Assembly: GCA_023213395.1 (NCBI GenBank)
Contig: CM041465.1
Location: 70,501,741-70,565,740 of the forward strand
Direction of reading: 5' to 3'
Source: Cycas panzhihuaensis
Taxonomy: Eukaryota > Cycadophyta
DNA: 64,000 nt
This document shows positions 33,071-48,706 of this stretch, piece after piece. The notes beneath the pieces are model-generated. The model made no database searches, had not been told where the DNA came from, and saw only the letters and a list, made by a program, of their open reading frames with translations. Both the position numbers and the translations under genes were made by a program. Each line of letters opens with the position of its first letter. The stretch's first letter is position 1.

Positions 33071-34826
33071 TTGATCTACTCTTGGATGTAATGGTGCTAT
33101 GCTCATATGTACACAATTCTTTAGATTATACTCTAATAGTCTCTGTAACTATATAAGTCTCTCTCTATGCCTAATACTTTATCCATGAAACTTAGTCATT
33201 TTCCTTTGACTAACCAAGAGGTTAAGCTAGTTAAGCCATGTGAATCTCTTCTTTAAGCCTCCATTAAGGAATACTAACATGATATGATGTGACTTCCAAC
33301 TATATAACTGTTAAAGTAAGGCTCAAATGGACCAAAAGCAACATAAAGAGAGGTGCAAATATCTCCTTATATTTGAATCCTTCTTTCAATTAGAAATCTC
33401 TTGCACGACAAGTCTTGCCAACTTGTAAACTAACCATGTTATTTTCTTGGAGATAAGAGGGCCAAATCCCACACAACACTCCTCTAATATAACTCTCTAT
33501 TATAATTCTTCTCTTGTCGGAACGTTGGTGTCTATCACGAGCTTGACTAGCATGCTGTTCCTTCTTTTTCAATCATCCCTGGGTTTCAAACCATTAATGG
33601 AATATGGGATTGTAATCCATATCTCTTCAAAAAATAACTCCTCATGCAATTACTTAATCAAAGCTCAAAAAACTGAAGCAATAAAGGATAAAACCTATAA
33701 TTAGATGACACTTAATATGATACATCATAAACTCTTCAAACTAGCATCTAGACTAATCATAATGCATTTTCCTACAGATCATAAAGACACTCCAAACTCT
33801 TGTAATCCTGCTATTGTGATCTTCATCTAAGATGTGTATACTTCATTTACTTCAAACAGTAAATAGAAGGCTTCTAACTTAGTCTAATATATAATATGAT
33901 GGGAATATGCCATGAATAGTACTAGAAGAGGCCTCATGCAACTATCTACTACAACTTCTACTATAAATCTATGGGAGGTAAACAATGACATGCACTAACA
34001 CCTCACCATCTGCATCATAATACTCACCTACAATGTAACCTTATAGAGTTTATAGGACAACTATTCTATACCATGATAAAGACATAACTGATTTTTAAAG
34101 CATCTCGTCATAGATCTTTCGATTCATACTTTAATTTTTTATCAAATAGTTTATCTTAGTTCTACATCAAGTTTGTTTAGATATGCACATTTGTTGAACC
34201 AATATCAAATAGAACACAAAGCCTCATGTTAACATCAATCCAACTGGCAAAGTATAATGGTCTACCATCATTATACAAACAACAAATTCTAAACCTCTTG
34301 TCACCTCATACATATCTAATATAATAGAACTTGAATATACACAAATAAAACACACCTTTTTAATTAATAAATTACATATATATAAACTTGTGTAATGATC
34401 TATGCTGCAACAATAATAATAGAGTTTACTTTATTTTGTAACTAAGGTATCTCAATCAACTCGGCCTTCTTCACCCTATCTTGCCTAATCTCGACTTAGT
34501 TCAGTTAATTGGTGATACTTCACTACTTTGACCTCTTCTTTCTCACCCTCAAACCTCTCATATATAAATCACATGCAAAGAGTTAACATGTTGTCTCATT
34601 TCATCTATTCTCACCCCAACTTATTCTCTCATGTAATTGCATGCTAGAGAGCCTTACGTTGCTTACTCTTGCCTATAAGCTCTTATATGTAACCACATAC
34701 AAAGAGCCTAACATCACCCATTTTTCCCATGAACACTCTCTTGTTAATATAAGTAATAAGTGCATAATTGCCTCATACTGCCAATGAATCACAAAGCTTT
34801 GTCTCATCATAACATCTCCTTATATA
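33071..34826. other. B internal DNA, no gene; degenerate tandem units near 34553-34735
   Basis: AT-rich and closed in all frames apart from short chance ORFs. Around 34553-34735 three diverged units of roughly 60 bases repeat the pattern CTCTCATATGTAA.CACATGCAAAGAG.CTAAC. Confidence 0.35.
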
Positions 34827-35303
34827 TGTCTTATTAAGAAGACCTAGATCTAAATTACCAAATATACAACCAAGATCTATTCTATTTTGTAACAAGAATA
34901 AGATTCAAAATTATAATAAAATGCAAGTACATAGACCAGAGATCATTCAACACATACACAAGAAAAGCATAAGCATTACCAAGTACACCATATTTAACAT
35001 GGTAAAATACTAGCAGGGTGTTAGGGAAACATCTACACAAGAAAGACATCAAGATTTATTGATCAAGAATGGAAATCTATATGTGTAGTCACCATAGAGT
35101 TCTCACAGCAATAATAACACAACTAAATTACCCAATTTAGGTTGCATGAAAAGTATCATAAGAGGGTAAAAATCTCAATTATTAGATCTAGGTCCTTTTT
35201 AATGAACAACCTTGGTCCCCCTAAGGAAAGTTAGTGGGGAAAACTACACTAAAAACAAGTCAAAATTTTAGCCTCCTTATACATTGTTGTCATATACCCA
35301 ACA
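34827..35303 (-). repeat. Diverged solo LTR of the H family
   Basis: From TGTCTTATTAAG to ATACCCAACA. It aligns with the H LTRs (12626-13275, 17315-17979) through CACCATATTTAACATGGTAA, AGGAAACATC.A.A..AGAA and the CCCCCTAAGGAAAGTTAGTG region. No second LTR or internal region lies nearby and I could not read a target-site copy, so it is taken as an old solo LTR. Confidence 0.6.
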
Positions 35304-35787
35304 CATCTTACTATGCAAATCACCAAAAATATACTAACTTAAAGAATCCCTTATTGAATACTGAGGAACATATAAAGGATGACACTTGTATACTCTGCCA
35401 CTGAAATGATCCATCACTTAAACATTTTAAGGCCAATAAGTAGACTTGTCATCTTTACTCATAGTCCCTTACATCAACCATAAGGTAATTCTTAAAACAT
35501 TAATAAAAAATGTGAAATACCATAAAGAGATGATTTCATATAAGAAAACAACATATTATGAAAAAAATGGTGATCAAACCTTAGTGAAAAGGTGTCTCAT
35601 AATTATTAAAGGAAACTTGATAAATAAAGTCAATGGATAAAATCAATTGTAGCTAAATATATGTTGGTGACTTGGTATCAAATAATATTGACAAAATAAT
35701 AATATATCAATGTAAATAATTTCAATTAATATCTGACGGTTGTAATAGAATAAACTATCAATAATTGCAAACCAATATTAATTAAAA

Positions 35788-37101
<1,314 letters not shown>

Positions 37102-38085
37102 CCATATATATATATATTACAAATGACATTCAAAAATATCAACGACAAAAATGGTAAAACTGTGATTAAATATTACACAGGCATTTGTAGCGACATATAT
37201 AAAAAAGGGAGGCATTATATATGAGATCAAAGTGACTGCAATATTTCTTAACATGGGTGACATTAAACACAATATATATATATGTGGGCGATGAACAAAT
37301 TTAGTTGGTTGTAATCTGTTAATAGCCATCAATTATATATGAATATGATCAAATATTATATTAAATGTGATTGAATGAATATCTTGAGGTGACTATCTTA
37401 AAGCGTCATGGCTAAACTATTTCAGGCGAGTGACTAATATTAACCAACACATCATTACAGGTGACTAAAACATACACACATGCTAAATACAACATGTAGA
37501 CATAAATACTTCATCATCGTGAATAATACTTTAAAACATATGAACATACCTTATATTTATTGGTAATATTAAATACTATGGGTATTGAAATTACTCATTA
37601 GGGCTTTGCACTCTCCAATTGGTTATTACATGTTAATAGAGGGCTAACAAACATCCACAACTAGGTGCATGACATCTCTTCTCATATGGGTGACCTTAAA
37701 TACCTCTAAAATTAATCAACAAACTTTAAAATCACCTTTGAGGAATTTCAAACTTAGTGGCATCTTAAATAAGTGGATTTGGCACCTTCAATGGGCTCCA
37801 ATAGGATCCTATAGCTAGAAATAGAGTAATTGGGCCTATAGATTGAAAAATAAGGGCTCCAACACTTGTAAAACACCTTCTACTCATTTTCACACCTCTA
37901 TAGGGCTTTGAAATCTTACAAAATAGAAAATAAGGGCCTATAGAATCCACCAACAATCATCTGCACCTCCATGGAAGTTCTATAAGGTCATCGAACATGC
38001 CAATCCTCATAGGGCAAGACAACGTGACCTAACACTAATGATTGAATAATCCAAATAATGATTTTCTACCTGTGCATGACTTGTA
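37102..38085 (-). other. B leader, no gene seen
   Basis: Leader between the primer site of B and the AT array, on the minus strand. Short open frames (37117-37332, 37765-37956) resemble nothing known. Confidence 0.4.
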
Positions 38086-38097
38086 TCTTTGATACCA

Positions 38098-38411
38098 TGT
38101 TAGGAAACACATAAATATAAGCAAGTCAATAAAGTCTTTCACACAAAGTAGATCTCAATAGAATGCAAGCATATGGGACATCATAATTAACATGGAAAAC
38201 CCTCTCGGGTAAAAACCCACCAAAATGATATTATTTCACATTTTTAACAAATCTAGTATTATACATAATTTGGACTTTGATCTATATTTATAAATCTCAA
38301 GTGTCCTGAATAATTAGGATTATATCTATTGGCTCATCATAATATTATATCAAGAATATTCCACATATTATCTCACCACATATTAACATTAGTCGATAAT
38401 ATATTCCAACA
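38098..38411 (-). repeat. 5' LTR of B
   Basis: 314 bases. On the minus strand it starts TGTTGGAATATATTATCG, ends TGTTTCCTAACA and is followed by TGGTATCAAAGA (38086-38097), a primer site. Confidence 0.85.
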
Positions 38412-38416
38412 GAAAT

Positions 38417-40334
38417 AAGAGCTAGTTCATAAAAGCTGACATCTCATTTACCTTTATTTTTGTATATTTTGCTTAATTTTGGTATATCTGACACTTCGAT
38501 AGGGTGTATTTGTTGTCCTCCTCTATTGTGTGATCAGTTATAAGTAGTCCTCAGTCCTATTATAGTAGTTTTAAGAAAAAATAATACATTGTCTATAATT
38601 TTCATTTCTATTTTAGGCTTCATTCTTCAAGTTTCAATAGCCATCTATTTTATTTTCACCTATTTGGCTCTGTTTGTACCTGCCATCACCTTTTGTGAGC
38701 TCCTCTCAACTATATAGTCTCCTTATTAGCCTTGAGACATCACTTCTCTAACCACTAGGTGGATTCAAACCCTCCATTCGCCATATAGATACCTACCATT
38801 CCTGTTGAATCCTTGGAGCTTGGGTGACCTTGAATGACTATTGTCAGTCCTGCATCACTTAAATTTGGCTATGATTCACTTGTGGGGCTCTCTAATCTCA
38901 TCTTAAAATCATATCATTGCAATGTAACTTGATTTAATCAAGTTTTTGAAGCTTGCATTATCAACGCTTGTCAAAAAAATTCATGTAGTTAAATAATCTT
39001 ATTTTATTTTATACCTTTTTACAAAGTTTAAGTTTAATTTAATTATATTTAAACTTTTATTCAAATCCATTGAATGTCCTTTATATCTTATTGGAGGTCT
39101 TATATTAACCCCTCATGACTAGGGGCTTTAGATACAAAGGGGCTGACTTCAAATGACATTAAGCTATTTTTAATACTTTTTATTTAATAAAAAATTATAT
39201 TCCATATTTCATAGTTCTTTCAAGTTCTCTATCCTCTCAATAGTCGGGTATATGGTTATATGCAAACTTTTTAGAGCGAGGATAATCTTTGAAAGGGATT
39301 AAGCCCAAACTATTCTTGTTCACTTTGCATAAGGAATACCTTACTATTTTTGCCACAATGTTTCAACAAGAGGTCTGTATTATGCATTGTTTGAACTGTT
39401 GGATTCTTGGTTTAGAGGTCTATAGGTTAGAGCTAGTTTTAGTTATTTTTAAATAGTTCTTGATGGTTTTAAGTAGATAAAGTAGACTCATTTATTTAGG
39501 CTATAATAAGTCTTTTTTTATAAATTGAAGGATTGTTTTTCATTTTGTAAAGGATCTGTTTACTAAATACTAGTTATTTACATCTTATTTGCTATCCTAT
39601 ATAGTTTTTGGATGACATTTACTTGTGCATTATGATTGTAGGTGAATTTCTTGTGTGAAGTAGGTTGATCTTTACTTGGCGAAAATCCACGAAAGATCAC
39701 CCTAAACCCTTCTATTTCTTTTAATTTATTGCTTTTCTTTTGGTCTTCTTACTTTTATTTCATAAAAAGAACCCTCTTTTTAAGCAAGAACACATTTTAA
39801 AATCTATTTCAACTTGAAAGATAAAAAAGATAACTCTTAATCTATAATTCAACTTTACTAGCCTTGCAAGAGGAATGGTTAGGACCCCTAAAGTTACCAC
39901 TCTATAGATATTAGTAGTTCTTCTTAAATTCTACAGTTATTAGAAGACCACTAGCTATAAGGTGTATTAAGTAGTAGGTTGAGGTGTAAAACCCTACCTT
40001 AGAGTTTAGAGACTAGATTAGACCTAGAGAGGATGAGTGCCTTAGTTTATATCTTTTAGCTAGACCTGTCACTAGGTATAAGACTTACACAGGTAGATTA
40101 ACAAGTCAAAGGAGTCTTTGACCTTCTTAGCAGCCCATGTATTAAGGTATATAGAGCCTAAAGGTCATGTACTAGTATATAAGGTCCCTAATTTACCACT
40201 TGTGGGTAGGCACCACTAGACAAAATAACAACTAAGGGCTTCTTAGAGACCCTTTAACGCAACATTTTAGTTTAGAAATTCCCCTAGGTAGATATGATAC
40301 TAAAAGACACACTTAAATGGTAGCTCAAATACTT
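38417..40334 (+). repeat. Leader of A, including an L2-like block
   Basis: Continues A after B. From about 38990 it resembles L2 of D and E (ACAAAGTTTAAGTTTAATTT). From 39860 to 40300 it matches the distal L2 of E in inverted orientation, for example around CACTTGTGGGTAGGCACCAC. The part before L2 (38417-38990) occupies the place where E and D hold captured genes, but I recognise no host gene in it. Confidence 0.65.
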
Positions 40335-41450
40335 ATGTCTAATGTAATTAAACTTAGTGGAATAAATGATTTTTTAATTTGGAAAAATAAGTTAAAAATA
40401 TCCTTATAATGAATGATTATTGGGCCTATATCAATGGGGACATAGTCCCATCAAAACCACATAAGACCTAAACAACTCTAACTAAGGCATACCACCAGAT
40501 CTAGTTGCCTTAGTAGCTTTTAAAGCTAAGGATAACATTGCCCTCTCATTTCTCCACTTGGCTGTAGAAGACCAAGTAGATCAAAACATAGAAATTACTA
40601 AAACCTCTCATGAAGCTTAGAGTATTATATGCTCCATTTATAAGAGAAACGATGCCTTTAGGTCTCTCATTTTAAAGGCTTACCTCTTTGGTATACTCTT
40701 TGTTGGAACCATAACAACCCACTTAATTGAAATTAAAATATTCAGAAAATAACTTATTATCCTTAATGAACCCCCTTCTAACCATGATTCAGTGTTAAGT
40801 GTCATTAATATCCTTTCTATAGAATATAATAGCTTTGTATCTAAACTTTATGATGCCTTTCCTAAAATAGAATTTAATACTTTAGAAGGACTCTTGCTCA
40901 GGGAGGACAATATACTCAATCACTAAGGAGTGGCATCCATTTTTTACTCTGCCCCTGCATTTACAATTAAGATTTCAAAAAGGAACAAGCCACCCTAACA
41001 ACCAAGTAAGCGATCAACTTATTAGTAAATCCTTACTTATCAGTTTAACTCTTCAAATATCTCTTAATAACCATGTTAGTAGCCAACTTATCAACAACCT
41101 CATACTCAATAGTTTGACACTATATATCAATAGCCCCAACAACTATAATACCCATAACAACAACAACAATCTCAACCTTCAAGAAACCAACAACATAGAT
41201 AAAATGTCACCTACATGTACTGTGGTAAAAATGGGCACCTAGTAGTTGATTGTAGAAGAAGATAAGCTAACATATAACTACTTTAGAACCATAGTAGGTA
41301 ATAAGGAGGCCCAAACTTTTAACAAAGCTAGAACTAGAGGCAGAACTAGAACTAGTGCCAAGTAAACAAACAAAGGTACCAAGAAAGAAACCTAAGGAAT
41401 AATTAGAATTCACTACAAGAAGGCAATATGGATGATACTCAATCTACCTC
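40335..41450 (+). pseudogene. A: copia gag
   Basis: From ATG 40335: MSNVIKLSGINDFLIWKNKL, the start of a copia capsid. It is followed by several frameshifts. A zinc-knuckle remnant near 41210-41255 reads YMYCGKNGHLVVDC, with the first Cys changed to Tyr and the other three ligands intact. An Arg/Thr-rich tail follows. No frame stays open. Confidence 0.72.
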
Positions 41451-41479
41451 TTAAAATTTATTCTTTATTACCTTATCAT

Positions 41480-42900
41480 CTCAACATGCTGATAATTCTT
41501 AATTGATCAATTCTAGTGCTATACATCATATGATTAGTACCAAAGACTTATTTAAGGAGACATAACTAATAAGGGCCTAAACTATAATATTTGGAGATAA
41601 TATTATATATGATGTGACTAAGATTAGACGAGTCCCTATTATACTAAAGGATTAAAACATCTGCCAATATATCAATAATATATTCCATGTACCTAATATG
41701 AAAATGAATCTATTATAAATTAGTCAAATTAATAAACAGAACGTAAATATTCTCTTTACCTAAAGTATCTGCATAATTACAAATCATGCCATAGGTCAAT
41801 TGGTTGTCACATGACATAAGGATAATGGATTATACAAACTTGATAGAGTTCCCCTCACTATTACTCCACCACAAGAGTACTATTCCATAATATAAAATAA
41901 TCACCTTGACAAGGGGAAAGCAATCATAGTTGAAGACCTACCTCTTAACTAAGTTTAACGTGAATTCTCATATTCTAAAGAGAAATCCACCTCTAATAGT
42001 ACTAAGGACTAACTATGGCACTGATGCCTTGGTCACCTAAATAGATAGAGTTTAAACCTCATGTATAAGCTACATGTGATGCATAGATTACCAAAGCTTA
42101 GGAGAAATAGATGTATTTATGAGGCTTGCTTAGTTGGCAAGCAACATAGAGAATGATTCCCATAAAAAATAGTATGGCAAGCCTAATAACCATTGGGATT
42201 AGTCCACTTAGATATTTGTAGGCCCATATCAGTTCTTTCACTCAATGTGAATCTATTTTCATGACCTTTATTGATGACTATTCTAGTAGAGTATGGGTCT
42301 ACCCTCTTAGGAATAAATTTTAAGACTTTATCAAGTTTAAAGTATTTAAGGATGAGGTGGAAAATGAAAGTGGTATGAACATCAAGGTGCTTACATTTAA
42401 TAATGGAGGAGAGTACATATCTAATCAATTCACTAACTTTTATAAATAATATAGAATCAAACACTCAATTTTTGCCCCACATACATCTCAACAAAATGAT
42501 GTAGTAGAAAGAATGAACCAAATATTGGTGAACAAGGTAAAAGCCATGTTGAGTATTACTAACCTTGCTACTTAGTTTTGGGTTAAAGCCATATCAACTA
42601 TTGCTTATCTGACTAATAAAAGTACCATAGTAGTAGATAGAGATATCATTCATAAGGAGGCTTGGTTAGGCCAAAAGCCTATAGTTTCTCACCTAAGGAC
42701 ATTTAGTTGTATAACCTACAAATTCATTCCTAAGGATAATAGAAAGAAACTAGATGATAAAAGCCTATAATGCATATTTATTAGCTATGCACCTAGATAT
42801 AAAGCCTATAAAGTATATGAGATTATTAGAAACTAGGTATATACCACTAGAGATGTCATATTTGCTCAAAATACTCAAGACTTTGACCCTTCACAAATTT
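41480..42900 (+). pseudogene. A: protease and integrase
   Basis: The protease entry near 41500 reads LINSSAIHHMI where DSGA.HHM is expected, so the catalytic Asp is Asn. Integrase pieces include EACLVGKQHRE, LGLVHLDICRPISVLS (first Asp kept), a middle Asp region around FIDDYSSRVWVY in a shifted frame, and a late YKAYKVYE-type segment. Many stops and frameshifts. Confidence 0.72.
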
Positions 42901-43118
42901 AATTTGTAATATATAAAGATGTCAGTATACTTGAGGTGCCTCTTATACCAATTCTTGAGCCACCAACACCCACATCCTCTTATACAACAAGTTCACCTTC
43001 AATTCTAGTAGCTTTAACATACACGTTAGATGCTACCACAGTAATGCCACTTATATCTCCTAATGATCTTTAGGTGGAGGTCACTAGCTTTTGAAAATCT
43101 CCTAAATGGTTATAACAA

Positions 43119-43990
43119 TTGATAAAGGATGCAACTTCTCCTCCTATAACTTCCAAAAGAGAGTCTAAAATGAGACACTCCACCAACTTTTCTATAATGG
43201 CTCTTGTCTTTAAGACTTATAAGTCTTCTACATTTAAGGAGGTAGTCAAAGACCAAATATGGAAAGTTATAATAGATGAAGAGATAAACTCTATTCTTAA
43301 GAATAACATGCGGGGGCTAGTAGAACTAGCACCTGGAAAGAAGTTAAGTAATTATAGATGGCTTTACAAGATAAAATTTTATATCAATGGCACCATTGAA
43401 CATCACAAATCGTGCCTAGTTATAAGAGGTTTTAAACAACAAAAGGGGATTGACTATGATGAAACCTTTGGACTAGTTTCTAACATGACCATATTTCATT
43501 CAGTTATGTCACTTATAGCTCAATTCAACTGGCCTATGTACCAAATGGATGTGAAGAGTGCTTTCTTGAATGGGGAGCTTATAGAAGTGATTTCCTTAAA
43601 GCAACCTCCCAGCTATGCTGGTCCTAAAAAAGAACCTAGTCTACAAGCTTAATAAATCCTTATATAGATTGAAGTAGGCACCACATGCTTGGTATACTAA
43701 GATTGATGACTTTTTCATATAGCATGGATTCACTCATTCACCCTCTAATTTAGACTTATATATTCAAATTAGAGGAAACTTGATCACTATCAAAGTGCTC
43801 TATGTAGATGATTTAGCTATAACTGGAAATGATGATAAAGGAATAGCTTGTCTCTAATATGAATTTAAAATCAACTATAAGATGATAGATCTTGGGTTGC
43901 TACAATATTTCTCTAGTATTAAAGTTTGGTAGAAAACTATCCATGTATTCTTATCATAATCCAAGTACTCAAATGAACTATTATAGTAGT
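43119..43990 (+). pseudogene. A: reverse transcriptase
   Basis: The frame 43119-43652 is the longest true coding remnant of A. It contains LVELAPGKKLSNYRWLYKIK, LVIRGFKQQKGIDYDETFG and YQMDVKSAFLNGELIEVISL. After a frame change, LK-APHAWYTK has a stop for Gln and His for Arg. The catalytic loop near 43800 is intact as LYVDDLAITGND. Confidence 0.85.
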
Positions 43991-44059
43991 TTAGAATGGG
44001 TAACTACAAACCTTCACTAATACCAATAGAAATAGGAACTAAGCTAAATTTGGATGAAC

Positions 44060-44720
44060 AAGGAAAACCCTTTAATCTTACCTTATACTAAAATTGGTTA
44101 GAATCTTGATTTACCTCACTCACACTCGACTAGACATCTATTATGCAGTTCAAATCTATTCTAGGTATATGTCCCCAAAAGAAAGCATCTCATTAGAAGG
44201 ATGCCATTAGAATCTTTAAATATATCTATGTCATATCTCAATTTGATCTTGATTACAGAAACCAAGTTGATAATCCTATTCTAAAAAGGATTTTCTATAT
44301 TAATTGGGTTAGTTTTCAAGACTCACATCACTCAACCTCTAGATATTACTTAATGTAAACTCAACTATCATTTCTTGAGTCGTAAGAAATAATCAAGTGT
44401 TTCCTCCTCTATGGAAGTGGAATATAAAGTAGCTATTCATGCCACCATAGAGTTAATTTGGATATGTAGGATTCTTATTGAACTTAGACTTTAACAACTC
44501 ATGCCACCACTTTCATTTATAACAATCAAAGTGTATTAAAGATGACCAAGAATCTTATCTTCTATATTTATACCAAACACATAAAGATCAATCATCACTT
44601 TATTCATGAGAATGTACAAAATGGAGAAGTTAACTTAGTATACTAATCGATTGAAGACCAAGTGCTAGTTATCTTTACCAAAGCACTTAGGAGACCAAAG
44701 TTTAAATGCTTTCAACATGA
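44060..44720 (+). pseudogene. A: RNase H
   Basis: Broken frames give HSHSTRHLLCSSNLF-like and SSSMEVEYKVAIHATIELIW, FIYNNQSVLKMTKN and YTKHIKINHHFIHE, matching copia RNase H (ST.EAEY.A, DN.SA..., T.HI.I.YHF.RE). It ends with a degenerate TK.L motif before the 3' LTR. Confidence 0.72.
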
Positions 44721-44757
44721 CCTTGATGTCTTGATAAATACAACTATCATTAATGGA

Positions 44758-45204
44758 TGGTTTTAAAATAACTAATGACACCTCTTTGTAATATATTTCT
44801 GATATGTTATTATACATTATATATCTTTGTAATATTATTATATATCATATGTAATATTGGGTTTAAATCCTTATTTATAATTCAAATATAATTTATAATA
44901 TAGTCAGGCCTACCCAATTATTAAAAAATAGACCAATAATATTAGCCTCTTATATTAGGCAATCAAATTTCTATATTCATATTTCAAACGATTATAAATT
45001 AAGCATGATCCCTCTCATTTATATGATAAATTTTGGTGTATGTAAAAGATCTACAAAAATTTATATATACCGTGTAATCAATTTACCTATCATACTTATT
45101 TACAAGATATTTGCATATATTTGATATATTTATTTGTGTTTCCTACTTTCAGTTTAATGTATATGCACACATTTGTAATAGTAATCTTATTAATCAATTT
45201 GGTA
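44758..45204 (+). repeat. 3' LTR of A
   Basis: From TGGTTTTAAAATAACTAATG to AATCAATTTGGTA. It pairs with 19561-19922 plus 23167-23246. The right flank GTATC is the target-site copy of A. Confidence 0.72.
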
Positions 45205-45686
45205 GTATCTATCATTCATAAGACAAGTATATCAATTAATTATAATAAATTAATCATATCATAAGGATTATATATACAAATCATATAATGTATGATCGAC
45301 ATATTAAATAATATCATAAATATAAAGTAATGAGTATCTTCATAATAAATAATGAGTATACATTACAAAGATAATAGATTTATATGTGGAAAACTTAAGA
45401 TGTTAAAAATCATATGAAAGGTTGGATTCAAAGAGTCTAATTTATTATATCTTCAAATGATTACATCTCTAAACTTGATCCTTTCTCAAGTGATACATAT
45501 AGATATTTATAAATTATGTCACCTCATGAATAGCCTATAATACCTTTGGGTCTTTTATCAGCTAATAAGATGTATATATGAATATGTGTGCATGCCACAT
45601 CTATTAATACTTTTGTATGTGAGGTTGTATGAGACTAGACCTTATAATAAACATTACATATATGAGAATAATCATATATTTCAATA

Positions 45687-46895
45687 TATTTATGCAATAT
45701 ATTTCTCATAGGTATAATCTAATATATTCCATAATATTAGCATCTTAACAAAGACAAGATTATTTAAAGGGAGAATAAATTTTGAAATAATATATTTTAG
45801 TTTTATATAAATTAAAATAAGTAGGAAGGATTCTTGTATAACTATAACTAAAATTATTATATAGAAGTCATTGATTTACTTCAAGTCATACTATTGTAGA
45901 ATCTAAATTCTTGGCTTACTATGAGAAAATTGCATATAATAATAAATGTAATGAGATTACAATAATTTGAGATGACCTAATTTTTTACAGAGATAAAGTA
46001 GAAATAGTTGGGGGCATCTTAAAGCTAAGACGGGGAGAAATGCAACATACCAAAATTTCTACAATGTAAAGAAGAAAAAAATGAAAACTACCCTTTTATA
46101 AAAAATATAAAAGAAAATGTATAAAAATATTATTCAAGTATAGTTAATTAAGTGAAAAGTTATGATTAATTAAGGAAAGGTTATACCATGTCTATTATGG
46201 GTTGATTGTGTACTATTTATAGATAATGTGAAAGGAAGAGGGAGGAGAACATGCTTTGGGATCCTAAAGTCATGGTTGAGTTCCTAGTTGAGGGGATTAT
46301 AAAGTCACAATTGGATTCCTAGAGATATTTGAGGATATATGAGTTTGATTTCTATATGGTTTACCAAATCCAATGTTACTAAAGGTTGAAATAATCTAGT
46401 TTAGGCAAAGTTTTTGAACCTCCATTAGGCATGCTCACTCAATTAATAATAATTGCTTATTATTTTTAGATATATATTGAGTTGTGTATTAAAGAAATAA
46501 TTATTTTATTGAAAGAACTATAATGTATTATATGCAAATTAATTTTCTTTATATTCTTTCTTATCTCTTATACTTAGAAAATTAAAGACAAAATAAGATA
46601 TGAAAAGGAAAATACATATATTTATCTCTATTATTATTTCTTTATAATATAAATAATAAATATACATGGTACTATTTATAAAAAATTGGTTGGGGATATA
46701 AGCTCATCATATTTCTAATGGATTTACCTTAAATCTCAACACCATACTAACTATAAAGGATATATTAGGCCTAGTTATAATCAAATAGATCAAGCTATCA
46801 ACTAGTTGCCTATATAATAAGCCATATATCTAGTCTCAACATCTAGATCTTTTAATTTTAAACTTATCTTCATGAGATTTGAGACAAGTCTATAG
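45687..46895. other. AT-rich DNA to the right of the nest, no gene seen
   Basis: No coding or repeat structure could be supported in this stretch. It is the right flank of the proposed outermost element G. Confidence 0.4.
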
Positions 46896-47209
46896 TGAAA
46901 CAAGTTAATGCCACAAGGTCATTACATTAGTTTATTATTCCTAAAAGGGCATTATGAACTTTAAATTAGATCACTTAAGTGAAATGAACTTTCATGTGCA
47001 TTATGTGTAATTTCATCTCGTTAGGAAAACCCTAATCCTAATGCACTCCTTATCAATATAAAGTAAAATTCAATGAAGGAGGCTCATTGTTACCTCCCCA
47101 TTTTGTAAGAGCTACTCTTTCTCTCAAGTCTCTCTTGCTCGATGTTCAACTTTGTGTATAGTATATAGAGATAAATACTAGATCTACTTCTTTCATGTGG
47201 TATCAGAGC
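46896..47209 (+). repeat. LTR K with primer-binding site
   Basis: A likely 5' LTR (about 46896-47195) ending CTACTTCTTTCA. Two bases later comes TGGTATCAGAGC (47198-47209), the perfect plant initiator-Met primer site. The start TGAAACAAGTTAATG is placed by weak similarity to the LTR of C and by matching length. The gag-protease segment at 48990-51000 lies downstream in the same orientation. Confidence 0.55.
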
Positions 47210-47212
47210 TAA

Positions 47213-48706
47213 ATTACATTTTATTCCTCACTTGCACTTGCAATGGAGCCATCACTTCCTTCTCCCCCATAATCCATATAGTGAATCAAAATTGTTCAAG
47301 TGGATTTAGAAAATTTCTAAGTTTTCATCATCATACATTTAAAGATTATTTGCTTTTCCTCCTTTCTCTTTTATAGGTTTTGGGAGCACAATATAAGGAA
47401 TTATAAGGCTCAATGATTCCAACTTTGTAGCTATTCTTCTTTCCTTTCCCTCTTTTGTCTATTTAATAAGGGGAAAGGTTGTCAAAAAATTTCAAGCATG
47501 TAGATTTATAAAGGAAAATATTTGTAAGGGGAGGTGTTGCCCATTTAAAAAAAAAAAAAATAGAGCCATTTATAATATCCATCATCATATACTTTCACCT
47601 TGCCTATATCGAGATCTTAGTGACAAAAAAATGATAGAAATTTCATTTATTGATGAGATATTTGTAAGTTAGATTTTTTACATAAGTAAAAATATGTTTA
47701 TTCAAATTTACAGGTCTACCAAAAATTTCACAGAACTCCAATTAAATTGAATCTAATTATTAAGATGTAGCTCTAAGTCTAGTTTTCAACGCAAAAAATA
47801 ATACTCAATTTCATTGTCATAGGAGAAAGTTATTAATATTTTAGTGAATAATGGTTATTTTCAACAAAAATTTTGTAAAAATATATCTTGTCCACTTTAT
47901 AGGGATGCCAAAAATTCTATAGAACTTATTTTATCCTAATTCTAATTTTTAAATATGTGAATCGAGTCTAGTTTCTAGCATAAAAAGTAACACTCAATTT
48001 TGTTACAAAGGAAGAAAGTTATTATTATTTTGGTGAAGACTTTTTTTTTTAATTAAAAAAAAAAAAAATATATTCATTTTTAAGGCTTTAAATCCCACTC
48101 GTGAAAAGTGAGTGAAAAATACCTAGATTGGAATAATATCTAATCCTCTCACCTCACTTCTTAGCATTTTATTTCAAAGACTCTAAGCAAACACTCTATT
48201 TTCGCTTATATATATGTTTGATACAAATATGATAATCTTTTCACTCTCCCTAAAGGAACATATTGATTATGTCATTTTCTATCATCTTGATTGTACACAT
48301 ACTCACCAAGGTTGAGATACTGTGGTTTATAGAATATCATGCCATAAAAATGGTTTGAGTTTCAAGTTAGAACTAGATTTAACCAGAATATTGGTGAGAC
48401 TTGATTAACCATATCATTGTGCCTCAATAAGGGATCATCCTGATAACTAACTAGGAAAACTAAAAACTTAATATAAGATTAAAATGTACTGGTTAATATC
48501 CATTATAGTCATGGGTATGTATATGCCACTCTTTGGAGAAGGTCTATAGTTACTCATTGGTAAATGAGATAAGGATTGGGAGTACCTAGGCTCTATTATA
48601 ACTTAGATTTTACTACTAAGCATAATTGTGGGTATCATAGGTGAAAGCCAACTTAATTTCACTACAAGTTTAGACATCCCTTCAAGAACCTCAACTACAT
48701 ATTGCA
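47213..48706 (+). other. Leader-like DNA after the K primer site
   Basis: A short MEPSLPS start lies 20 bases after the primer site but closes quickly. The rest is AT-rich with poly-A and poly-T tracts and no recognised domain. Confidence 0.35.

Noticed and set aside
47198-47209. tRNA-like match TGGTATCAGAGC
   Set aside because: It is a retroelement primer site complementary to the tRNA 3' end; no tRNA cloverleaf surrounds it.
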